DNA from: Flavobacteriales bacterium
GTDB lineage: Bacteria; Bacteroidota; Bacteroidia; CAIKAF01
Assembly: GCA_026418175.1 (NCBI GenBank)
Contig: JAOABX010000002.1
Coordinates: forward strand, 90,811-154,810
Length of the DNA: 64,000 nt
Direction: 5' to 3'
In this document: piece by piece, positions 1 through 10,302 of the stretch
Position numbering within the stretch: position 1 is the stretch's first letter
Layout: each line of letters opens with the position of its first letter
Position numbers and translations under genes: made by a program
The notes under the pieces: generated by a model
Seen by the model: only the letters and a program-made list of their open reading frames with translations
Told to the model about the DNA's origin: nothing
Database searches by the model: none

Positions 1-1143
1 AGCGATTTTGCTTTTTATGTGGCCTATTTCCCGCAGTTGGTGGCCGGACCCATCGTTCGTGCGAATGAATTTGTTCCCCAGATTTATGAAAAATATCAGG
101 TAACCCGCTATGAATTTGGATTGGCTGTTTTCTGGATTTTAAACGGCTTGCTTAAAAAAATGGTGATTGGCGATTATATGGCCGTAAATTTTATTGACCG
201 TGTTTTTGATTATCCGGAAAATTATACCGGTTTTGGTGTATTGATGGCATTATTTACATACTCCTTGCAAGTATATGCTGATTTTTCAGGATATACAGAT
301 ATTGCTATTGGCGTTTCATTATTGATGGGATTTCGGCTTCCTGTCAATTTTAATTCACCCTACAAAGCTCGAAACGTGGGTGAATTTTGGAAGCGATGGC
401 ACATGTCACTAAGCACTTGGTTGAAAGATTATTTGTACATACCCTTAGGTGGAAATCGTAAAAGCTCCATCGGAACTTGGATATGGAGTTTAGTTATCAT
501 CTTATTTGTAATATTAATTTCAGGTACTAATTGGTGGAAAATTGCTTTAGTATTTGTTGGATTTTCATTTGTTGCATTTATTCTTGGTATAGTTGTGCCT
601 TCATTCAGAAGCGGAATGATTACCAACATTAATCTGATGATAACCATGGTAATTGGCGGATTGTGGCATGGTGCCAGTTGGAATTTTGTAATTTGGGGGG
701 CATTAAACGGGGCTGCTTTAGTAATATACAAAGGGTGGAAAAAAATTTCACCCTATGAAAAAAGCAATCATTGGTTGGTGGTGGGGTGGAAGGTGTTTTT
801 TACATTTACATTCATATCGTTTACACGATTATTTTTCAGAGCTGGTGATATTAAGAATACCGGCGATGGAATGGAATTAGCCAGTAGAATGTGGAATCAA
901 TTGATGACCAATTGGAGCTGGGACGCCAGTTTAAAGATAGTAGAAAATCACTGGGGAGTATTTGTGATGTTTATTATTGGCATGGTAATTCATTGGTTGC
1001 CCGTAAACATTAAAACTAAATACCGCACTGCATTTATTCATGCTCATCCAGCAGTTCAAATAACAAGTGTGGTATTTACAGTATTTTTAATTTACCAATT
1101 TATTACTTCCGATTTGCAAGCATTTATTTATTTTCAGTTTTAA
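1..1143 (+). CDS. MBOAT family O-acyltransferase, 3' part
   Basis: The frame is open to the first base of the window, so the gene starts outside it; the GTG at 19 is an internal valine, not a start. The visible 380 residues are a polytopic membrane protein of the AlgI/DltB branch of membrane-bound O-acyltransferases, which move acyl groups (often acetyl) onto exported polysaccharides or teichoic acids. Family landmarks are FPQLVAGPIVR near the start, FWKRWHMSLSTWLKDYLYIP in the middle, and GGLWHGASWNFVIWG, which holds the catalytic histidine. Roughly the first quarter of a usual 470-residue protein is missing. The acceptor substrate cannot be told from this fragment; the SGNH-type partner often found next to such genes is not downstream. 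Confidence 0.9.
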   Translation, partial: SDFAFYVAYFPQLVAGPIVRANEFVPQIYEKYQVTRYEFGLAVFWILNGLLKKMVIGDYMAVNFIDRVFDYPENYTGFGVLMALFTYSLQVYADFSGYTDIAIGVSLLMGFRLPVNFNSPYKARNVGEFWKRWHMSLSTWLKDYLYIPLGGNRKSSIGTWIWSLVIILFVILISGTNWWKIALVFVGFSFVAFILGIVVPSFRSGMITNINLMITMVIGGLWHGASWNFVIWGALNGAALVIYKGWKKISPYEKSNHWLVVGWKVFFTFTFISFTRLFFRAGDIKNTGDGMELASRMWNQLMTNWSWDASLKIVENHWGVFVMFIIGMVIHWLPVNIKTKYRTAFIHAHPAVQITSVVFTVFLIYQFITSDLQAFIYFQF

Positions 1144-1190
1144 AGGAATGTTACTTATAATTCTTAAACATAGAATATTAAAGCCCAAAA

Positions 1191-2549
1191 TCAAAGCGCT
1201 CCGTACATCAATCTACCAATAAGGAAATAAATAAACATTCCGGTGATATCGTTCATGGTAGTTATAAATGGCCCAGTAGCTAAGGCTGGATCTATTTTAA
1301 ATCGATTTAATGTAAGTGGAATAAATGTTCCCAAAATAGAGGCTACTACAATTACGGTAATCATTGCTGTGCCAACAGTGATAGCTAATTCAATTGAATT
1401 TCCAAAGAGTAGATTATAGCTGAGGATGACTGCAGCACATACTAATCCGTTAAGTAAACCAACGGATAATTCTTTGAAGAATTTTAACCAAGCATCGCCT
1501 TTGCGTAGCGTATTATTGGCTAATCCCTGTACAATAATGGCACTGGATTGTACGCCGGCATTTCCTCCCATGGCTGCAATCAATGGAATAAAATATGCCA
1601 TTTCGGGATGAACTTGTATTTGTTCTTCGTAGGTACTGATAACCCGGCTGCCTACAATTCCACCTATTAAACCTACCAACAACCAAGGCATGCGGCCACG
1701 GGTAAGAGTCCAAATATTATCATCTGATTCAATGCTTCCACTTAATCCACTCATCAACTGATAGTCTTTATCCGCTTCTTCCTGGATAACATCCACCACA
1801 TCGTCTATAGTAATACGTCCAACCAATCGTCCCAATTCATCTACAACTGGCAATACCACCAAATCGTACTTCTTCATGATATTGGCAACTTCTTCAGCCG
1901 GCATGTGTACATAAGCTATCTGAATTTTGTCAATATACATATCGGAAATGGGAATACTTTCCGGTTCAATCAGTAATTTTTTTAGTGGTAAAATTCCTAA
2001 AAGTTTATCATCATCATCAACTACATAGACTGTATAAACGTTATCAATTTCTGCCGATTGCTTTCTGATTTCATCAATTACCCGTTGACGGCTCCAGTTT
2101 ACATTTACTTTAACCAGCTCTTTGGCCATTAAACCACCGGCCGTATTTTCATCATATTTGAGCAGATCAACAATGTCGCTGGCTACTTCAATATCATCAA
2201 TTTCAGAAAGTACTTCTCGTTGGCGTTCTTCTGATAATTCGCTAAGAATGTCAGCAGCATCATCAGAATCAAGATTCTCAACAAAGGTTTCTGCAATTTC
2301 CTTAGAGGTAAGTTGATCTAAAAATTTTTCGCGTACATCTTCATCAAGAAAAGCAACTACCTCCGCTGCCTTTTCTTCATCAATTAGCGTGTAAAGGTAT
2401 TTGGCTTCAATCGGTGTTATTTCACCAAAAATTTCTGCGATATCAACAGGATGTAAATCACCTATTAACTCTAGGATCTGAGTTTCGTTACGGCTTGAAA
2501 TGAGCTCCTCCAGCCGCTCAATGAATTCACGAGTGATTTCGACTTGCAC
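1191..2549 (-). CDS. mgtE: Magnesium transporter MgtE
   Basis: A full-length (452 aa) MgtE magnesium channel of the inner membrane. The order is the usual one: an N-terminal acidic superhelical domain (about 1-125), two CBS domains (about 130-255) that sense cytoplasmic magnesium, a linker helix, and five membrane segments at the C-terminus with the pore signature around AAMGGNAGVQSSA. The start ATG lies 20 bp after the rsmA stop on the same strand, so it is probably the last gene of the leftward icmF-rsmA-mgtE run. It converges on the MBOAT gene, and I see no clear terminator in the 47 bp between them. Confidence 0.95.
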   Translation of the reverse strand: MQVEITREFIERLEELISSRNETQILELIGDLHPVDIAEIFGEITPIEAKYLYTLIDEEKAAEVVAFLDEDVREKFLDQLTSKEIAETFVENLDSDDAADILSELSEERQREVLSEIDDIEVASDIVDLLKYDENTAGGLMAKELVKVNVNWSRQRVIDEIRKQSAEIDNVYTVYVVDDDDKLLGILPLKKLLIEPESIPISDMYIDKIQIAYVHMPAEEVANIMKKYDLVVLPVVDELGRLVGRITIDDVVDVIQEEADKDYQLMSGLSGSIESDDNIWTLTRGRMPWLLVGLIGGIVGSRVISTYEEQIQVHPEMAYFIPLIAAMGGNAGVQSSAIIVQGLANNTLRKGDAWLKFFKELSVGLLNGLVCAAVILSYNLLFGNSIELAITVGTAMITVIVVASILGTFIPLTLNRFKIDPALATGPFITTMNDITGMFIYFLIGRLMYGAL

Positions 2550-2569
2550 GTTGGTATGGGAATATCCAT

Positions 2570-3349
2570 TTACACGTATAATTTTTCAATCCGTTGAGTA
2601 AGCTCTATAAACTGCTCCAGCGACAATTGCTCTGCACGCTGATCCAGCCATGGAAGCTGTTCCCAACCGGGTTGCAAAGGTAGACTTTTGAGTGCATTTT
2701 TCAAAGTCTTTCTCCGTTGATTAAATGTAGCTTTTACTACTTTAAAAAAAAGTTTCTCATCCGGAAGGGCAGGATTTGGTTTTCTAACCATTCGTATTAC
2801 TCCCGATTTTACCTTTGGGGGGGGGATAAAAACATGTTCAGGTACTGTAAATAAATATTCTACCGTATAGTAAGCTTGTGTTAATACACTTGTTATTCCA
2901 TATGTTTTAGAACCAGGTGGTGCTGCAATTCGTTCAGCCACTTCTTTTTGAAACATCCCCACACAGTAAGGTACATATTGCCGGAATTCCAAAATTCGAA
3001 ATACAATTTGGGTGGAAATGTTATAGGGAAAATTACCAATGATCGCAAAACTATCTTTCAAGCGGTTTTCTAAATTTATCTTTAAAAAATCACCTTCCAG
3101 AAAATGTTCTTCATCCAGTTGAAATTCTTGTTTTAATGATTCAAACAAAGTTCGATCTATTTCATTTACAAATAATTCCCATGATGGATGAGTTCGAATA
3201 ATGCGGGTCAGAACACCAGCCCCCGGACCAATTTCCAACACTTTGCCTTTTGGATACACTGATGCCAACGAATCCACAATACGGTGTGCAATTCCCAAAT
3301 CTTTGAGGAAATGCTGTCCAAACTGTTTTTTATGTATAAATCTACTCAG
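2570..3349 (-). CDS. rsmA: 16S rRNA dimethyladenosine transferase RsmA/KsgA
   Basis: RsmA dimethylates two adjacent adenines near the 3' end of 16S rRNA late in 30S assembly. The SAM site LEIGPGAGVLT (about 38-48) and the catalytic motif NFPY (106-109) are present. The start is unusual. The frame contains no ATG: the first standard start is TTG at 3298, but the conserved N-terminal KKQFGQHFLKD lies upstream of it in frame. The stop before that is TAA upstream of KYFFLSRFIH. I chose CTG at 3347-3349, which overlaps the sixA stop as CTGA and gives 259 aa, the normal family length. ATA (FIHKKQ) is the other option. A run of nine C encodes the conserved PPP near residue 184. Confidence 0.9.
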   Translation of the reverse strand: MSRFIHKKQFGQHFLKDLGIAHRIVDSLASVYPKGKVLEIGPGAGVLTRIIRTHPSWELFVNEIDRTLFESLKQEFQLDEEHFLEGDFLKINLENRLKDSFAIIGNFPYNISTQIVFRILEFRQYVPYCVGMFQKEVAERIAAPPGSKTYGITSVLTQAYYTVEYLFTVPEHVFIPPPKVKSGVIRMVRKPNPALPDEKLFFKVVKATFNQRRKTLKNALKSLPLQPGWEQLPWLDQRAEQLSLEQFIELTQRIEKLYV

Positions 3350-3840
3350 GAAAAAATATTTTTAGGATAATCAAAAAATAAAAGTTCTCCTTTTTGCTTT
3401 CCAACATCATTCCACGAATCCCATTGCATAGCACATACACCGCATGTAGGTACATTATCAATTTGCAAGTTACTGAATTCATTTACAAATTCGGTAATAC
3501 CCGGATTATGGCAATAAAAAGCAACACACTTGGCATCCTTAGGAATATGTCTTTTTAAACATTTCAGAATGGTATTGGGGGAAGCATGGTATAATTCTGG
3601 TTCTTCAATAAATTTCATACTATGAGAGTTCCATTCTTTTGCCATTAATCGGGCGGTTGAAAGGGCTCGATTGGCGGTAGAACTAATTATTAAGTCAGGA
3701 ATACAATTTTTATCCGCAATGCGTTTTGCCATTTTAGGGGCATCAGTTTTACCACGTTCATTTAGCGGGCGGTCAAAATCTTTTTCAAACGGAGCAGCCC
3801 AGTCTGACTTCGCATGTCGTATAGCAAGAAGTGTTATCAT
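3346..3840 (-). CDS. sixA: SixA-like phosphohistidine phosphatase
   Basis: A 164-residue histidine phosphatase superfamily protein. The N-terminal IRHAKSDW (R8-H9) is the phosphate-accepting RHG-type motif, in the RHAKS form characteristic of SixA. SixA removes phosphate from histidine residues of phosphorelay or PTS proteins; the substrate here is unknown. The later YCHNPG (H about 118) supplies the second catalytic histidine. Its TGA overlaps the proposed CTG start of rsmA, suggesting translational coupling. It starts 10 bp after the stop of the large exported protein gene and belongs to the same leftward run. Confidence 0.85.
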   Translation of the reverse strand: MITLLAIRHAKSDWAAPFEKDFDRPLNERGKTDAPKMAKRIADKNCIPDLIISSTANRALSTARLMAKEWNSHSMKFIEEPELYHASPNTILKCLKRHIPKDAKCVAFYCHNPGITEFVNEFSNLQIDNVPTCGVCAMQWDSWNDVGKQKGELLFFDYPKNIFS

Positions 3841-3850
3841 AATTAGTTTT

Positions 3851-6022
3851 TTATTTTATAAAACCCATAATGCGGGCTATATTAAATATATTCATAAAAA
3901 AAGGCCCATACCTGTTTTTTTTAGCTTGTTGTTCTTCGCGGTTCCAAAAGTGCAAATTACTTACTGTATATAAATAACCAAAACGATAGGCCGTGTGGTC
4001 TTTAAAACGTGTAGCTATTAAATTGTAAGGATAACGATAGCCTGCTTCTCTTTTTTTTACCAATTGAAGGGCTTGTAACCGTACTAGTTTCGCTTGTTCA
4101 AGGAAGGTATTGGGTAATTTTACATTTTTATTTAAAAGTTTATTTTTTCTAATTTCAATTAAGTATTTTAAAATATAATACCGATGCAATGCTCTTAATC
4201 CTGTAATATAAATCCCATCAAATAATTCATGTACTATTTCATGGTGTTGGTTTTTATCGTTTATTTGGTTTGCAAATTTTGTAATCAAATGGTAAGTAGT
4301 ATCTGCAAATGATTTTAATCGAGGTAAATCAGTAGATTCTATTAAGTTAATTTCTTTCAAGGTGGCCCTTCTTCTAATGTATTTATAAGATAGGTGAGGG
4401 CGAGGTTGAAATTGTAGTGAAAATTTTTTGAATGGAATTTCATCAATCACAGTCATGGCAGTTAGCCATTGAATCAGGTTTTGATTTTTTAAAAATTCCT
4501 GTTGTGTTTGGATAGCTTGTTGAAAAAATATCAGCATGCTATCATTTAGCATGGGTTTTACGAACATATCTGCAGTTCGGATTTCTTTTTTTTGATTGTA
4601 AGTATATTGCCAACTCCAGCGGGCAATGCTCCAATCAAAAAGCCAATACCCCCATTCCCAGCCTGAGCTGAAGGTAATGTGTCCGGGAATTTGATAGGCT
4701 ACACAGGTATCAATATCAGCTAATCGGGCGGTGAGGTATGGAAGTAGAGTCATTGGAATAGAATTATCAAATGTAACCCAATAGGCACTTTCAGGATAAT
4801 ACCAGGTTTCTCGTTGCTTATGCTGTTTTAGCATGAATTCAAACATGTGCCGCTGATTTTCATTTTCATATACTGGAGCATGCGGTTCTGTCATATCATA
4901 AAACATTACGGTGTGAGCCATCACCCCTCTTTTTTTATCTAATTCAATTTCTAAGCTATCATACGCATAATGTTTTTTTCGCTTGTATTCTCTTTCAGGT
5001 TTTACAATATGTTGTCGCCCCATCAGTTTTGTGGAAGAATGCTTATCCAACCAGTCTAAAATATAAAAACGAAGTTTTTCTCTTTTTTTTCGATTACCAC
5101 CAAAAAATTCAGCTGTTGTGAATTCCATGTGCATAAAGTCCCAATTGGCCTGGTTTAGCCACGCCAGATTTTTTCTGATTTGTTTTTTTTTGCCTATGGA
5201 AGAAGTATAAAGTTGAAAGTTTTTTTGTTGAATCATGTGAAGTGACACATCAACCGATACAAAGATGCCTCTTTGATGGCAGTAATCAGTAATTTTTTTT
5301 GCATGTTCAATCCATTGTTTTTTATCAATACTATTTAGTAAACAAAACTCAAAATAATTTTGGCCATTCCGAACTAACCAATCTATGTATTCTTTTACAA
5401 CATCCAATCCTTCTGGAATGGTTGGATTTAATAAATATTCCGTTAATTCAATAGGGTGTTGAGTATGTAAATGAAATCCCTTTTTATCAAATAAGGGACG
5501 GGCCGTAAATTCAAATTCGTTGGAAAGTGGCCAGGTTTTAAGATTTGGAATTACTGTATTTCGAGGATGATAAAATTGAAATCCCAATTTCTCTTGTAAC
5601 AATCCATATAAACCAAAACTTACTGCCTGATGTGTGCTTGCTATCAAATGAAGTATATAGGTGGAGTCATTTGGTTTTTGTTGTATCCATTGATAATCAT
5701 GTATTGGATAATGCTTGTAGGGAAAAGAAGCTGCTTTTTCAAATCGTGTAGGTACAAGTGATGAGTCTGGATGAATTTCCGGTAAATAAATTTGGATAGT
5801 TGCTTGCGGATTATCGAAATCTACTGTGCATTTGCAGGCTTTTTCCAGCAGTTCTTTTGTGTCTTTAATAGTAATACGAGTAATTGTAGTATCCATCAAT
5901 GCCCATGCATTGAAAAAAGTTATATGTAATTGAGCAATTGCGGGGGGCGATAAAAATAAAAACAAACAAATAAGCACTACATGATATTGTTTGACTAAAA
6001 ATTTTTTACTAGATGAATGCAT
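3851..6022 (-). CDS. Large exported protein of unknown function, possibly glycosidase-like
   Basis: A 723-residue protein with a clear signal peptide if started at ATG 6022 (MHSSSKKFL, a hydrophobic stretch VVLICLFLFLSPPAIA, then Q). The longer frame to 6067 would overlap the mutase gene and bury the signal. Residues about 100-180 (HQAVSFGLYGLLQEKLGFQFYHP) resemble the small alpha/beta domain that precedes the TIM barrel in GH20/GH67-type glycosidases. The following part, with repeated WLxxN and a tryptophan-rich DWSIARWSW segment, could be a barrel. I see no catalytic motif I can name. It lies 19 bp after icmF and 10 bp before sixA. The glycosidase assignment is inference from fold-like features only. 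Confidence 0.6.
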   Translation of the reverse strand: MHSSSKKFLVKQYHVVLICLFLFLSPPAIAQLHITFFNAWALMDTTITRITIKDTKELLEKACKCTVDFDNPQATIQIYLPEIHPDSSLVPTRFEKAASFPYKHYPIHDYQWIQQKPNDSTYILHLIASTHQAVSFGLYGLLQEKLGFQFYHPRNTVIPNLKTWPLSNEFEFTARPLFDKKGFHLHTQHPIELTEYLLNPTIPEGLDVVKEYIDWLVRNGQNYFEFCLLNSIDKKQWIEHAKKITDYCHQRGIFVSVDVSLHMIQQKNFQLYTSSIGKKKQIRKNLAWLNQANWDFMHMEFTTAEFFGGNRKKREKLRFYILDWLDKHSSTKLMGRQHIVKPEREYKRKKHYAYDSLEIELDKKRGVMAHTVMFYDMTEPHAPVYENENQRHMFEFMLKQHKQRETWYYPESAYWVTFDNSIPMTLLPYLTARLADIDTCVAYQIPGHITFSSGWEWGYWLFDWSIARWSWQYTYNQKKEIRTADMFVKPMLNDSMLIFFQQAIQTQQEFLKNQNLIQWLTAMTVIDEIPFKKFSLQFQPRPHLSYKYIRRRATLKEINLIESTDLPRLKSFADTTYHLITKFANQINDKNQHHEIVHELFDGIYITGLRALHRYYILKYLIEIRKNKLLNKNVKLPNTFLEQAKLVRLQALQLVKKREAGYRYPYNLIATRFKDHTAYRFGYLYTVSNLHFWNREEQQAKKNRYGPFFMNIFNIARIMGFIK

Positions 6023-6041
6023 GATGAAACATATGAGATGT

Positions 6042-9000
6042 TTACATGTTTCTGCGATATTGGCCACCTACATCAAACAACGCTTGAGTAATTTGGCCCA
6101 AGGAACAGTATTTTGTAACTTCCATCAGCTTTTCAAAAATGTTTTTATTTTGAATGGCAGTTACCTGTAATTCACGCAACATAGCAGGAGCCTTATCTGC
6201 ATGAAATTTATGCAATGATTGAAGCATAGAGATTTGATAATCTTTTTCTTCTTTGGTACTTCGAATTACTTCCTGAGGAATAACAGTGGGAGAACCTTTT
6301 GACGAAAGGAAGGTGTTTACACCAATTATCGGATATTCGCCCGTATGTTTCAGGGTTTCATAGTATAAACTTTCTTCCTGAATTTTACCACGTTGATACA
6401 TCGTTTCCATTGCTCCCAGAACTCCGCCTCGTTCAGTAATACGGTCAAATTCCATCAACACAGCTTCTTCTACCAAATCAGTTAATTCTTCAATGATAAA
6501 CGAACCTTGTAATGGATTTTCATTCTTTGCTAATCCTAATTCCTTATTGATAATTAACTGTATGGCCATTGCTCTTCTTACGGATTCTTCTGTAGGCGTT
6601 GTAATGGCTTCATCGTATGCATTGGTATGCAATGACTGGCAATTATCATAGATAGCATATAATGCCTGTAAAGTAGTGCGGATATCATTAAAATCAATTT
6701 CCTGTGCATGAAGTGAACGTCCGGAGGTTTGAATATGATATTTCAACATTTGTGAACGCTCGTTGGCTCCATACAAATTTTTCATGGCTTTTGCCCAAAT
6801 TCTTCTTGCTACCCGGCCTATTACTGCATATTCTGGGTCAATACCATTTGAGAAGAAGAATGAAAGATTAGGAGCGAACGCATTGATATCCATCCCTCTC
6901 GAACGATAATATTCTACATACGTAAATCCATTAGCTAGCGTAAATGCAAGTTGTGTAATCGGATTAGCCCCTGCTTCGGCAATGTGATAACCTGAAATAG
7001 AAACAGAATAAAAATTTCGAACTCCTTTATCAATAAAGTATTGCTGCATATCTCCCATCACTCGAAGCGAAAATTCTGTAGAGAAAATACAGGTATTTTG
7101 TGCCTGGTCTTCTTTTAAAATATCGGCTTGTACCGTGCCACGAACTACTTTTAAAGTGTCGGCCTTTATTCGTTCATAAACTTCAGCAGGCAATACCTGG
7201 TCGCCGGTTACTCCGAGTAACATCAAACCCAACCCATCATTTCCTTCTGGTAAATTTCCTTGATAAGAAGGAGGTGTAGCTCCTTTAGCAGCATAAATTT
7301 CTTTGATTTTATTTTTTACTTCATCTTCCAGGCCTTGTTGGCGTATGTATAATTCACATTGCTGGTCAATGGCAGTATTCATAAAAAAGGCACAAATGGT
7401 AGGAGCCGGTCCGTTGATGGTCATGGATACGGAAGTATTAGCAGCAGCCAGATTAAATCCGGAATACAGTTTTTTAGCATCATCCAAGCAGCATACAGAA
7501 ACTCCGGAATTGCCAATTTTTCCGTAAATATCAGGTCGTGTTGCCGGATCGTGACCATAGAGCGTTACAGAATCAAATGCTGTAGAAAGACGCTTTGCCG
7601 GCATACCTAAAGAAACATAGTGAAAACGGCGGTTGGTACGTTCGGGGCCACCTTCGCCGGCAAACATCCGGGGGGGGGCTTCATTTTCTCGTTTGAATGG
7701 GAATACCCCGGCTGTATATGGGAAAAATCCAGGAAAGTTCTCTTGTAGATTCCATTTCAAAATATCTCCCCAAGCAGTATAACGAGGTGATGCTACCTTT
7801 GGGATTTTGGTATGTGCTAGCGATTCATGATATGTTTTAACCCTTATCTCTTTATCGCGAACTTTAAAAACATAATATTCATTTTTGTACTCTTGTACGC
7901 GCTGCGGCCAAGTTTCAATCAGTTTCCAATTGTGACCATCCAAACTCAATTTCAGGTTTTCAAATTCTTTTTCCAATGCTTCTGTTACCACATTATCTGC
8001 CTTACCTCCTAAAGCTTGTTTTGCCGTGTGAATACTATACAATTGTTGAGCTATTTCGGCTTGCTTATCTACCCATTCATTATATTTTCTTATCGAGTCG
8101 CTTATTTCAGAAAGGTAACGAGTTCTTTGCGGAGGGATTATGTAAATCTTTTCCGACATTTCATCCGTAACCCTAAATTGCGAAGTAAGATGTTCGTTCC
8201 CGGTTTTAGCTACAATGGTATCCATCACAGCTTTATACAATCGGTTCATGCCGGGGTCATTAAATTGAGAAGCAATGGTACCAAAAACTGGCAGTTGGTC
8301 ATCATCCACATCCCATAACTGATGATTTCGTTTATATTGTTTTTTTACATCTCGCAATGCATCCAGTGCTCCTCGTTTATCAAATTTGTTTAGAGCAATA
8401 ATGTCGGCAAAATCCAACATATCTATTTTTTCCAATTGCGAAGCAGCCCCATATTCCGGTGTCATTACATAAAGGCTAACATCACTATGGTCTATTATTT
8501 CTGTATCACTTTGCCCAATTCCTGATGTTTCTAAAATAATTAAATCATAATTGGCTGCTTTGAGTATATCTATGGCTTCTTTCACATATTTAGACAATGC
8601 CAGGTTGCTTTGGCGTGTGGCCAGCGAACGCATAAATACACGAGGATTATTGATTGAATTCATACGAATCCTATCTCCTAACAATGCACCACCGGTTTTT
8701 CGCTTCGATGGATCTACCGAAACTATCGCAATGGTTTTATCTTTAAAATCAATCAAAAAACGACGTACCAGTTCATCCACCAATGATGATTTTCCAGCTC
8801 CACCAGTTCCCGTTATACCTAATACAGGTGTTTTGGATTGCTTGGCCAATTGTTCAATTAAGGGTTGCTGAGTTATAAATTCCGGAGATTGATTTTCAGC
8901 AGCACTAATAAGTTTGGCAATGGATTTAATGTCTTTATTTCGAATGTGATTTATTTCCCCGTTTAAATTTATTCCAGTGGGATAATCGCATTTCTCTAAG

Positions 9001-9446
9001 AGGTCATTAATCATTCCTTGTAAACCCATGGCACGGCCATCATCCGGAGAATATATGCGAGTTATTCCGTATGCATGGAGCTCTTCAATTTCTTCGGGTA
9101 AGATGGTACCGCCTCCGCCTCCAAAAATACGAATGTGGCCACAGCCATATTCTTTCAACAAGTCATACATGTATTTAAAAAATTCCATGTGTCCACCTTG
9201 ATAAGAGGTAACCGCAATGGCATTGGCATCTTCTTGGATGGCGCAGTTTACAATTTCTTGCACACTTCGGTCGTGCCCAAGGTGGATTACTTCAGCCCCG
9301 CTGGCTTGAATTATACGACGCATAATATTGATAGCAGCATCATGCCCATCAAACAATGAGGCTGCAGTTACAATTCGTATTTTATTTTTGGGCTGATATA
9401 CAGAGACAGCGGATGTTACGCTCATGACTTTTAACTTTTTTTTCAA
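6042..9446 (-). CDS. icmF: Fused isobutyryl-CoA mutase IcmF
   Basis: An 1134-residue adenosylcobalamin-dependent mutase with its own G-protein chaperone inserted. Domains: a B12-binding domain (about 20-150) with cobalt-ligand motif DGHDAA at 33-38; a MeaB-like GTPase with P-loop GTGGAGKS (about 213-220) and NKFD (353-356); a linker; and the mutase TIM barrel (about 560-1100), with [10 protein letters not shown] at 575-584 and [18 protein letters not shown]. This order and length identify IcmF rather than methylmalonyl-CoA mutase, which has separate subunits. IcmF interconverts isobutyryl-CoA and n-butyryl-CoA, and some members also act on isovaleryl/pivalyl-CoA. A nine-C run falls in the PPR codons. 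It is the first gene of the leftward run and has a good promoter. Confidence 0.93.
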   Translation of the reverse strand: MKKKLKVMSVTSAVSVYQPKNKIRIVTAASLFDGHDAAINIMRRIIQASGAEVIHLGHDRSVQEIVNCAIQEDANAIAVTSYQGGHMEFFKYMYDLLKEYGCGHIRIFGGGGGTILPEEIEELHAYGITRIYSPDDGRAMGLQGMINDLLEKCDYPTGINLNGEINHIRNKDIKSIAKLISAAENQSPEFITQQPLIEQLAKQSKTPVLGITGTGGAGKSSLVDELVRRFLIDFKDKTIAIVSVDPSKRKTGGALLGDRIRMNSINNPRVFMRSLATRQSNLALSKYVKEAIDILKAANYDLIILETSGIGQSDTEIIDHSDVSLYVMTPEYGAASQLEKIDMLDFADIIALNKFDKRGALDALRDVKKQYKRNHQLWDVDDDQLPVFGTIASQFNDPGMNRLYKAVMDTIVAKTGNEHLTSQFRVTDEMSEKIYIIPPQRTRYLSEISDSIRKYNEWVDKQAEIAQQLYSIHTAKQALGGKADNVVTEALEKEFENLKLSLDGHNWKLIETWPQRVQEYKNEYYVFKVRDKEIRVKTYHESLAHTKIPKVASPRYTAWGDILKWNLQENFPGFFPYTAGVFPFKRENEAPPRMFAGEGGPERTNRRFHYVSLGMPAKRLSTAFDSVTLYGHDPATRPDIYGKIGNSGVSVCCLDDAKKLYSGFNLAAANTSVSMTINGPAPTICAFFMNTAIDQQCELYIRQQGLEDEVKNKIKEIYAAKGATPPSYQGNLPEGNDGLGLMLLGVTGDQVLPAEVYERIKADTLKVVRGTVQADILKEDQAQNTCIFSTEFSLRVMGDMQQYFIDKGVRNFYSVSISGYHIAEAGANPITQLAFTLANGFTYVEYYRSRGMDINAFAPNLSFFFSNGIDPEYAVIGRVARRIWAKAMKNLYGANERSQMLKYHIQTSGRSLHAQEIDFNDIRTTLQALYAIYDNCQSLHTNAYDEAITTPTEESVRRAMAIQLIINKELGLAKNENPLQGSFIIEELTDLVEEAVLMEFDRITERGGVLGAMETMYQRGKIQEESLYYETLKHTGEYPIIGVNTFLSSKGSPTVIPQEVIRSTKEEKDYQISMLQSLHKFHADKAPAMLRELQVTAIQNKNIFEKLMEVTKYCSLGQITQALFDVGGQYRRNM

Positions 9447-9452
9447 TGATTA

Positions 9453-9484
9453 CAAAAATAGTTTGTATCTGCCGGAATAACAAA
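9453..9484 (-). promoter_or_regulatory. Promoter of icmF (Bacteroidota type)
   Basis: On the minus strand TTTG (9484-9481) is followed after 20 bp by TATTTTTG (9460-9453), matching the Bacteroidota -33 TTTG / -7 TAnnTTTG consensus. The -7 box lies 6 bp upstream of the icmF start codon, so transcription would begin at or within a few bases of the ATG and leave almost no leader. Confidence 0.65.
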
Positions 9485-9500
9485 CTCGGCTTGATAGCCT

Positions 9501-9508
9501 TATATTTG
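9501..9508 (+). promoter_or_regulatory. -7 promoter box of the beta-barrel gene
   Basis: TATATTTG fits TAnnTTTG and ends 17 bp before the ATG at 9526, the usual short leader. No good TTTG is seen at the expected -33 distance. Confidence 0.5.
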
Positions 9509-9525
9509 CAATAAAACCCAAACCC

Positions 9526-10191
9526 ATGAAGTATATATGGATTTTTAGGTATTTATTTCTAGTTATCTTGATTTTACCGGTTTATCAAGGATTTGCTCAG
9601 ACAGAGAAAAAGCCTTTTAATCAACGACATATAAATTTCGGAGTAAAAGCAGGAATTAATGTAAATCGTTTAGAAACTCGTATTCAAAGGTATATTAACG
9701 AAAATTATATTGGTTTTAATGGTGGTATATTCGCTCGTTTTAATTTGACCCAACGTAAGCGTTTGCATATTCAACCGGAAATGAATTTTTCTATGATTGG
9801 TGGTGAAGGTTTTTTTGAAAATGGTGGCCGATATAATATCAAATCCAATACATTTGAATTGCCCATCGCTTTGGGTTATAAAGTGCTTGATTTTAAATTA
9901 ATCAACGTGCGTTTAAATTTAGGGCCATTTGCTTCTGTAAGTGTTTCTAGAAGTATATATGTTTTAGATCCTGATTATCCAGCGAATTCTACTTTTACGT
10001 ATGAAAAAACGCCCATTTGGAATGGTGGGATTTTTTTTGGATTGGGCGGCGATATCTGGAGATTTACTGTTGATGCCCGCTATAAGTTTGGATTTGTAAA
10101 TATGCTGGGAAGTAATGTGTTAGTTCAGGACCCTGGAGCAGGCTTTAAAAACGGACATTTTGAATTCAGTCTTGGATTTAAGATATTTTAA
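9526..10191 (+). CDS. Outer membrane beta-barrel protein (PorT-like)
   Basis: A 221-residue protein with a signal peptide cleaved after about GFAQ (residue 25). It is followed by alternating amphipathic strands rich in glycine and aromatic residues (INFGVKAGINVNRLE, GFNGGIFARFNL, KLINVRLNLGPFASVS) and a C-terminal strand ending in FEFSLGFKIF, whose last residue is phenylalanine as usual for barrel proteins. It matches the general outer membrane beta-barrel/PorT-like family common in Bacteroidota. A specific function cannot be given. It is divergent from icmF, with about 80 bp between the starts that carries both promoters. Confidence 0.8.
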   Translation: MKYIWIFRYLFLVILILPVYQGFAQTEKKPFNQRHINFGVKAGINVNRLETRIQRYINENYIGFNGGIFARFNLTQRKRLHIQPEMNFSMIGGEGFFENGGRYNIKSNTFELPIALGYKVLDFKLINVRLNLGPFASVSVSRSIYVLDPDYPANSTFTYEKTPIWNGGIFFGLGGDIWRFTVDARYKFGFVNMLGSNVLVQDPGAGFKNGHFEFSLGFKIF

Positions 10192-10302
10192 TCTAACTTA
10201 ATAATGGTATCAAATATTCTAATAGCTTCTGAAGGAAATTAAAATATTCCTAAAGATTCATTGTAAGATATATACATGTAATTTATCTAACGTGCAGTTC
10301 CA

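Noticed and set aside
429-731. Antisense frame under the MBOAT gene
   Set aside because: It is a shadow of a conserved coding region and has no family features.
3298-3298. TTG 3298 as the rsmA start
   Set aside because: It would remove the conserved KKQFGQHFLKD segment that is encoded in frame upstream.
6023-6067. Longer start for the exported protein gene
   Set aside because: It overlaps icmF and pushes the signal peptide away from the N-terminus.
8016-8318. Plus-strand frame within icmF
   Set aside because: It is opposite a conserved enzyme and has no recognisable domain or start signal.
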